NCBI GenBank assembly: GCA_937897615.1 | Contig: CALCNO010000091.1 | Span: forward strand, 1 to 26,841 | Length of the DNA: 26,841 nucleotides | Direction of reading: 5' to 3' | Source of the DNA: an uncultured Anaerolineaceae bacterium | GTDB taxonomy: Bacteria > Chloroflexota > Anaerolineae > Anaerolineales > Anaerolineaceae | Shown here: positions 23,094-26,841 of the stretch, in pieces | Numbering within the stretch: the first letter of the stretch is position 1 | Layout of the letters: each line of letters starts with the position of its first letter | The notes under the pieces: model-generated | What the model was told of the DNA's origin: nothing | Seen by the model: only the letters and a program-made list of their open reading frames with translations | Database searches by the model: none | Position numbers and translations under genes: made by a program

Positions 23094-23816
23094 TTACTTG
23101 CCGATCTCGTAGATCAGGTTGGCGTTTGCAGTGACTACGATCTGCCCGGCAGAGACGGGAACTTCGGCCATCGCAGCGGACATTCCGCCTTTGGCATCGT
23201 AAACCGCAGCGCTGCCATTGCTCGTGTACACATTCACGGTTTGCAGGTCGCCCAGGCTCACACCGGAGGCTTTGGCAATCGCTTCAGCTTCCGCACGGGC
23301 GTTGGCAATTGCCTGGTCGCGTGCCTGCGCCATAGCAGATTCTTTGTCCAACACATCAAAGCTGATGCTGTTGATGGTGTTGGCACCGGAGCGCACAACC
23401 GAATCCAGCAGTTCACCCAGCTTGCTCAGGTCACGCACGGTAACGTACACGGTGTTTTCCACCACAAAGTACTTGCGTGAGACCTGTCCATCCATGCCGT
23501 AATCCTGCATGGGGTACACATTAAAGCTGGCAGTCTGGATATCCTTGGAATCAACCCCCAGCGCTTTTACGGCCTCAGAAATTGCCTGAGCCTGGGCATT
23601 GTTCTTGTTCAGGGCATCCGAAACCTCATCGGCATCACTGCGCACACCGATGTAGATATAGGCCACATCTGGCACGATGTACACTTTGCCTTCACCGGAC
23701 GCGGTGATGGTGCGAATGTTGGACGCAGAGGTGACTGTGATGGGAGCCTGCTGGCATCCTGCCAGAAGCGCCATTACAATTCCACCAACTAAGAGTAAAG
23801 CAAAACCTTTTTTCAT
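23094..23816 (-). CDS. SIMPL-domain (DUF541) lipoprotein
   Basis: The 240-aa protein has a lipoprotein signal: MKKGF, a hydrophobic core, and a lipobox LLAGC with the cysteine near residue 20. The mature part is a SIMPL domain (DUF541), with TASGEGKVYIVPDVAYI near 37-53, ARDQAIANARAEAEAIAKASG as the family's helix, and a final beta strand IVVTANANLIYEI. Members are periplasmic or surface-attached, and the molecular function is unclear. Some are linked to oxidative stress. ATG 23816 follows AAGGAGAAAGA. A hairpin (23921-23946) separates it from the LiaF-like gene upstream, so it may be transcribed alone or as a reduced tail of that set. Confidence 0.9.
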   Translation of the reverse strand: MKKGFALLLVGGIVMALLAGCQQAPITVTSASNIRTITASGEGKVYIVPDVAYIYIGVRSDADEVSDALNKNNAQAQAISEAVKALGVDSKDIQTASFNVYPMQDYGMDGQVSRKYFVVENTVYVTVRDLSKLGELLDSVVRSGANTINSISFDVLDKESAMAQARDQAIANARAEAEAIAKASGVSLGDLQTVNVYTSNGSAAVYDAKGGMSAAMAEVPVSAGQIVVTANANLIYEIGK

Positions 23817-23920
23817 TCTTTCTCCTTATCTTGTATTCTGTTCCTAAGACGCGATAATCTCTAAAAAGTTCCATGGTACATAGAGAAGAATAGCGTAACA
23901 GTGTTAGTATCTCATTAACA

Positions 23921-23946
23921 ACAAAGAGAGCCGCAGCTCTCTTTGT
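23921..23946. terminator. Perfect stem-loop between LiaF-like and SIMPL genes
   Basis: An 11-bp perfect stem, ACAAAGAGAGC (23921-23931) with GCTCTCTTTGT (23936-23946), loop CGCA. On the minus strand it is followed by TGTTAATG, a weak U-tract. It could terminate or partly attenuate the membrane-protein operon before the SIMPL gene. Confidence 0.6.
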
Positions 23947-23966
23947 GTTTTGTGGGGCATGCACTA

Positions 23967-25016
23967 TCAGTATTCTTCGATGACCAGATTTCCCACAGCG
24001 ATGTCGATTTCAAGCGTTATCTTATTGCCGGACCCCGCCAGGTATTCGATACGATCATTGGAGCGGCGGTAATTTTGCGGGATGCTGACCGGCACAACAG
24101 CCGTATCGGTATTGATGACCACGTTGCTGCCTCTGGGGATGCGGACGATCACTTGCCCCACCGCACATTCGATCTTACCGCTCACATCAGTATTTTCAGG
24201 GAGCGTGATCGTGGCGGTGCCAACTGCCAGTTCGGTATGGAACTCGGTGACACGCAGGTTTTCCAGGTTCAATTCCTGAACGCCCACTGCCTGCTCAACA
24301 GAAAGGGTCACCGGGATTGACGAGTTGAGCTTCAGCGTCCACGGGTAAGCGCCGGCGGTGATGGGGGCAAAGGACACGCTGTTCCCTTCAAGGGTCAGCT
24401 TGCTGTTTCCAGCGGTGGGTTTCTTGTAATCAACGCTCAGGTCGTTGTTTTGAGGAACGCCAACCGTACCGGAGATCAACTGGGAAGACTCTGCCCCGTC
24501 CTCAAGAGAAACCTTTCCCAGCGCAACCTTTAGCGAAAGGTCGGAAGAGGTGGCAGCGTCAAGGGATTGCTCAAAAGGCACAAAGCGCACGGAGTTGGCA
24601 TTAGGGGAGGTCATTGCCAACCACAGGATGCCGCCCACCAGAGCCAGGCCGAGGGCAATGCGCAGGAGCACATTCCATACGGACCGGCGGTGGCTGAAAA
24701 GAATGTCCAGCCCGATGGCCACAAGGATGATGGGCCACAGGCGCAGCAGCAGGATGAAGCCGTCTTGCGCCAGAATGTCAAAGTTGCCCAGGAGCAGAAT
24801 TGTGCCCAATCCAAGCACCACCAGCGGGCCAACCCAGCCATCGTGGCGGTAAAGCCCATCAATGCCGCCCACGATCAAGAGGATCGGCCAGAACTTGAGC
24901 AGATTATCCCAGGCAGTTCCTTCTACGCGCCCGGTATTGATGAGGAAGATCAGAACCCCAATGAAGATGAGCAGCAGCGGGAAGAAAAGACTGCGCGGTT
25001 TGCGAAACTGCTCCAT
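23967..25016 (-). CDS. LiaF/DUF4097-like envelope protein
   Basis: The 349-aa protein has an N-terminal set of about four to five helices with a duplicated unit: FWPILLIVGGIDGL (42-55) and LWPIILVAIGLDIL (93-106), typical of LiaI/LiaF-like (DUF5668) membrane parts. From about residue 141 to the end it is beta-rich and outside the membrane. Repeated VALGKVSLEDG, ELAVGTATITLP, ECAVGQVIVRIP and DIAVGNLVIEEY strands suggest a toastrack/beta-helix domain. In Firmicutes, LiaF inhibits an envelope-stress two-component system; no sensor kinase is adjacent here. ATG 25016 follows AAGGAG, 2 bases after the PspC gene stop. Confidence 0.85.
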   Translation of the reverse strand: MEQFRKPRSLFFPLLLIFIGVLIFLINTGRVEGTAWDNLLKFWPILLIVGGIDGLYRHDGWVGPLVVLGLGTILLLGNFDILAQDGFILLLRLWPIILVAIGLDILFSHRRSVWNVLLRIALGLALVGGILWLAMTSPNANSVRFVPFEQSLDAATSSDLSLKVALGKVSLEDGAESSQLISGTVGVPQNNDLSVDYKKPTAGNSKLTLEGNSVSFAPITAGAYPWTLKLNSSIPVTLSVEQAVGVQELNLENLRVTEFHTELAVGTATITLPENTDVSGKIECAVGQVIVRIPRGSNVVINTDTAVVPVSIPQNYRRSNDRIEYLAGSGNKITLEIDIAVGNLVIEEY

Positions 25017-25018
25017 GC

Positions 25019-25471
25019 TTACTCCTTTTTGAAGGCGCGGACTAGCAGAGCAACGCCCGCAAGCAGCACCAGGGCGGCCCACACAAACCCCTTATCCAGC
25101 CATTGCAGCCACGAGAGGTTGAGCGCGCGCACCAGAAAATACCCGCCGGCCAGAATAAGCGCAGCCCCAACGAAAAGGGTTGTGTTCTTGGCAGGCTGCT
25201 GTACGGCGTTGACAAACTCATCTTTTACCTGCTCGGCGCGTTCCTTGAATTCTGCGCTATCCATTTTGCCCGGGGTGGGGTCAACCGCGCCCTCCTGCGG
25301 GATGACGATCCAGAGGATGATGTAGACCAGGGGGCCAAAGCCGCCCAGCAAAGTAAGGACAACAAAGAACAGCCGCACAATGGTGCGATCAATGCTAAAG
25401 TAAGTTCCCAGCCCGGCGCAGACGCCGCCAAGCATTTTATCGGTGGTACTGCGGTAGAGTTTGGTATTCAT
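25019..25471 (-). CDS. PspC-domain membrane protein
   Basis: The 150-aa protein begins with a PspC domain: LYRSTTDKMLGGVCAGLGTY (5-24), SIDRTIVRL, and a helix ending LWIVIPQE near 60. PspC proteins sit in the inner membrane and take part in the phage-shock/envelope-stress response. A charged linker (about 62-95) follows, and then two more helices (about 98-114 and 128-146) before a basic tail. It lies in the middle of a four-gene envelope set, 9 bases after the 214-aa gene and 2 bases before the LiaF-like gene. No pspA or pspF homologue is in the window. Confidence 0.93.
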   Translation of the reverse strand: MNTKLYRSTTDKMLGGVCAGLGTYFSIDRTIVRLFFVVLTLLGGFGPLVYIILWIVIPQEGAVDPTPGKMDSAEFKERAEQVKDEFVNAVQQPAKNTTLFVGAALILAGGYFLVRALNLSWLQWLDKGFVWAALVLLAGVALLVRAFKKE

Positions 25472-25480
25472 AAGTGTTTC

Positions 25481-26125
25481 CTATTCTTTTTTCGTCAGAG
25501 AGCGAACCACAAGGTAGATTCCTGCCAGCAGGAACAAGCCGGACCATACCCAACCAAACACGGAATTGACCAATGCGCCTGAGCCAATGATGAGCAGTGT
25601 GCCCAGCACAAGGCAGATGGCCGCCGGGATCCACGGCCATTTATCTTTTTTGCCAACCGGCAGCAGGCCCAGAATTCCAAAGGTGATCCCAATACCCAGG
25701 AAGAGCGCTCCGCCGGTGAAGGCACCGTTGCCGGCCGGGATGATGGAGATGAGCGCCAGGGTGGTCAGCACCCCGCCGGGAATTATTGCCCACCACAGGT
25801 CGCGGTGAAAAACAAAGATCAGGATGAATGCCAGCGCGATACAACCAAGGAAAATGGCGCCGCCGAAATGAGCGTTAAACCTTGGCATCAAATCGCCGGT
25901 GGCGATCACTCCAGCCAGGCCAAGCAGGGTCATCCCTGGGATGAGCGCCCACCATTTTGCGCGGTCACGTGCAAAAATAAAGAGAAAAACAATGGCGCCG
26001 GCGGCAAAGAACATGGAGAAGAAGACGCCGCCAATTGGCCAGCTTAACAACTGCTGCAGGATGAAGACCACCCCGGCTAAAACCAGCAACCCTCCGAACA
26101 AAAAGCGTTTTGAATTATCAGACAT
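25481..26125 (-). CDS. Polytopic membrane protein with repeated WxxIPG units
   Basis: The 214-aa protein has about seven hydrophobic helices and no soluble domain. A repeat is visible: KWWALIPG (57-64), LWWAIIPG (110-117) and KWPWIPA (162-168), each after a short basic stretch and spaced 52-53 residues. GGAIFLG (88-94) and GGALFLG (138-144) repeat at 50. The first helix pair resembles LiaI. It appears to have grown by tandem duplication of a two-helix unit. ATG 26125 follows AAAGGAATT. The stop of the 169-aa gene is 26 bases upstream. Function unknown; by context it is an envelope-stress membrane protein. Confidence 0.8.
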   Translation of the reverse strand: MSDNSKRFLFGGLLVLAGVVFILQQLLSWPIGGVFFSMFFAAGAIVFLFIFARDRAKWWALIPGMTLLGLAGVIATGDLMPRFNAHFGGAIFLGCIALAFILIFVFHRDLWWAIIPGGVLTTLALISIIPAGNGAFTGGALFLGIGITFGILGLLPVGKKDKWPWIPAAICLVLGTLLIIGSGALVNSVFGWVWSGLFLLAGIYLVVRSLTKKE

Positions 26126-26151
26126 GGCAAATTCCTTTCCCTAATTGTCTC

Positions 26152-26661
26152 TTACCGCCGAATCAGGGCGCGGATTCCTAACAGCACACCCGCGGCCACC
26201 AGCAAGAGCGGCCAGTAGAGGCCGAGCATTTTGAAGGCGCCGAAGAAAGCGCCAAAGATCACAAACATCACCAGGCTGGTGCCAATGGTATCCAGTGCGG
26301 AACGGACGGTGTGTTCCCCGCGCCCGCCGAGGAGTTTGCTCAACAGCATTCCCAGGCCGGAGAGGCCGGGGATGAGCGTCCACATGTACGACCAGCTGGC
26401 CCAGTTATTGGTGAGATTTTGATAGTAGAGAATGCCACCAATGCCCGCGACGATGACCGCGGGGATGGCCATTTCAGGGGCGCCAACCAGCAAGCCCAGT
26501 ACCAGCAGCCCGGCACCCACTGCCACAACGATCAGCGGCCAGGAAAGTGTGATGTTAACCCAGTCCCTGAATTCAGGCACCAGGTTGGCAGCCACAAAAT
26601 AGGCACCAACGAGAACAAGCAGGATGCCCACCGCAAGGGTTGAACGTTTTGTTCGGTCCAT
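26152..26661 (-). CDS. LiaI-like (DUF5668-type) membrane protein
   Basis: The 169-aa protein has about five to six helices. STLAVGILLVLVGAYFVAAN (8-27) followed by WPLIVVAVGAGLLVLG (41-56) is the two-helix LiaI/DUF5668 pattern. WTLIPGLSGLG (94-104) resembles the WxxIPG unit of the next gene, and LYWPLLLVAAGVLLGIRALI forms the last helix. ATG 26661 follows GGAGGTTTCT; a longer upstream frame has no such site. It heads the minus-strand set. The promoter is not clear. Confidence 0.82.
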   Translation of the reverse strand: MDRTKRSTLAVGILLVLVGAYFVAANLVPEFRDWVNITLSWPLIVVAVGAGLLVLGLLVGAPEMAIPAVIVAGIGGILYYQNLTNNWASWSYMWTLIPGLSGLGMLLSKLLGGRGEHTVRSALDTIGTSLVMFVIFGAFFGAFKMLGLYWPLLLVAAGVLLGIRALIRR

Positions 26662-26699
26662 AGAAACCTCCAGTGAATTTATCTGCACCATATACGCAT

Positions 26700-26827
26700 G
26701 CCGGCGGCAAAGGTTGCAGGACGAAATGGAGGCCAATCCCCTGGCCGGGTGGGCAGCGAAACCCCGGTAAACCGGCAGACCGCTTTAAGGGTACACTTGT
26801 ATTCAGTATTTTTTAGGAGGCTTCTTT
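26700..26827 (+). promoter_or_regulatory. Structured leader upstream of the right-edge gene
   Basis: GC-rich short stems: GGCC (26731-26734) with GGCC (26743-26746); CCGGGT (26745-26750) with ACCCCGG (26761-26767, one bulge); CCGG (26764-26767) with CCGG (26772-26775). They overlap, so only some can form at once. A T-rich stretch and AGGAGG (26815-26820) follow. No known riboswitch core was recognised. Confidence 0.3.
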
Positions 26828-26841
26828 ATGGCAAGCATACG
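26828..26841 (+). CDS. Start of a gene cut by the right edge
   Basis: ATG at 26828 follows AGGAGG (26815-26820) at a 7-base spacing, one of the strongest ribosome sites in the window. Only MASI plus part of a codon is visible, so the product cannot be named. Confidence 0.55.

Noticed and set aside
26733..26795. Cobalamin or c-di-GMP riboswitch at the right edge
   Set aside because: GGTAAACCGG recalls parts of these cores, but the other conserved blocks are missing.
1..26841. Search for CRISPR arrays, tRNA or rRNA genes, insertion sequences and defence genes
   Set aside because: No regular direct repeats, cloverleaf sequences, transposase motifs or recognised defence domains were seen by eye.

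Overview
The window reads as a stretch of a moderately GC-rich bacterial chromosome, most likely Chloroflexota of the Anaerolineae type. This assignment is an inference from gene content and protein style: RNase J, class II fructose bisphosphatase (GlpX), an alkyltransferase-like protein, SIMPL, PspC and LiaF-like membrane proteins, a FmdB zinc ribbon, and small single-pass proteins. No rRNA, tRNA, insertion sequence, phage gene or CRISPR array was seen. Coding density is high, and most starts carry an AGGAGG-like ribosome binding site.

Layout. (1) 1-4189: a HemX-like anchored coiled-coil protein cut by the left edge (minus); mntP; a FmdB zinc ribbon with a clean promoter and terminator; a 50-aa one-helix protein coupled to a 525-aa DUF4153/4173-type membrane protein; and an alkyltransferase-like DNA repair protein (minus). 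(2) 4250-6606: a flippase-like LPG-synthase-TM protein followed by a FAD oxidoreductase, a likely lipid or glycan pair. (3) 6607-10426: a 492-nt leader and promoter region, dnaA, a 310-nt structured intergenic region, and rnj (RNase J). dnaN is not next to dnaA, and no convincing cluster of DnaA boxes was found. (4) 10457-14324, all minus: a 569-aa protein with a possible nucleoside-phosphorylase-like C-terminal half and its own terminator, then the tight set MBL hydrolase - 105-aa protein - mutY. (5) 14484-18140: a 1218-aa sensor with a periplasmic solute-binding domain, four PAS domains, GAF and a c-di-GMP HD-GYP domain. (6) 18133-19732, minus: a Pyr4/PaxB-like seven-helix membrane protein and an EamA transporter. 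(7) 19918-23030, plus: frr, uppS, cdsA, glpX (translation recycling, lipid carrier, phospholipid precursor, gluconeogenesis). (8) 23094-26661, minus: a four-gene set of envelope membrane proteins (two LiaI-like, PspC, LiaF-like) and a SIMPL lipoprotein. A new plus-strand gene begins at 26828.

The most unusual points are the possible phosphorylase-like domain in the 569-aa protein, the Pyr4/PaxB-like membrane protein in a bacterium, the folded RNA-like region between dnaA and rnj, the glutamine in place of the arginine finger in the alkyltransferase-like protein, and an SD-less sensor gene with a hairpin and an overlapping short upstream reading frame. I did not find clear evidence of a wholly new defence or mobile system.
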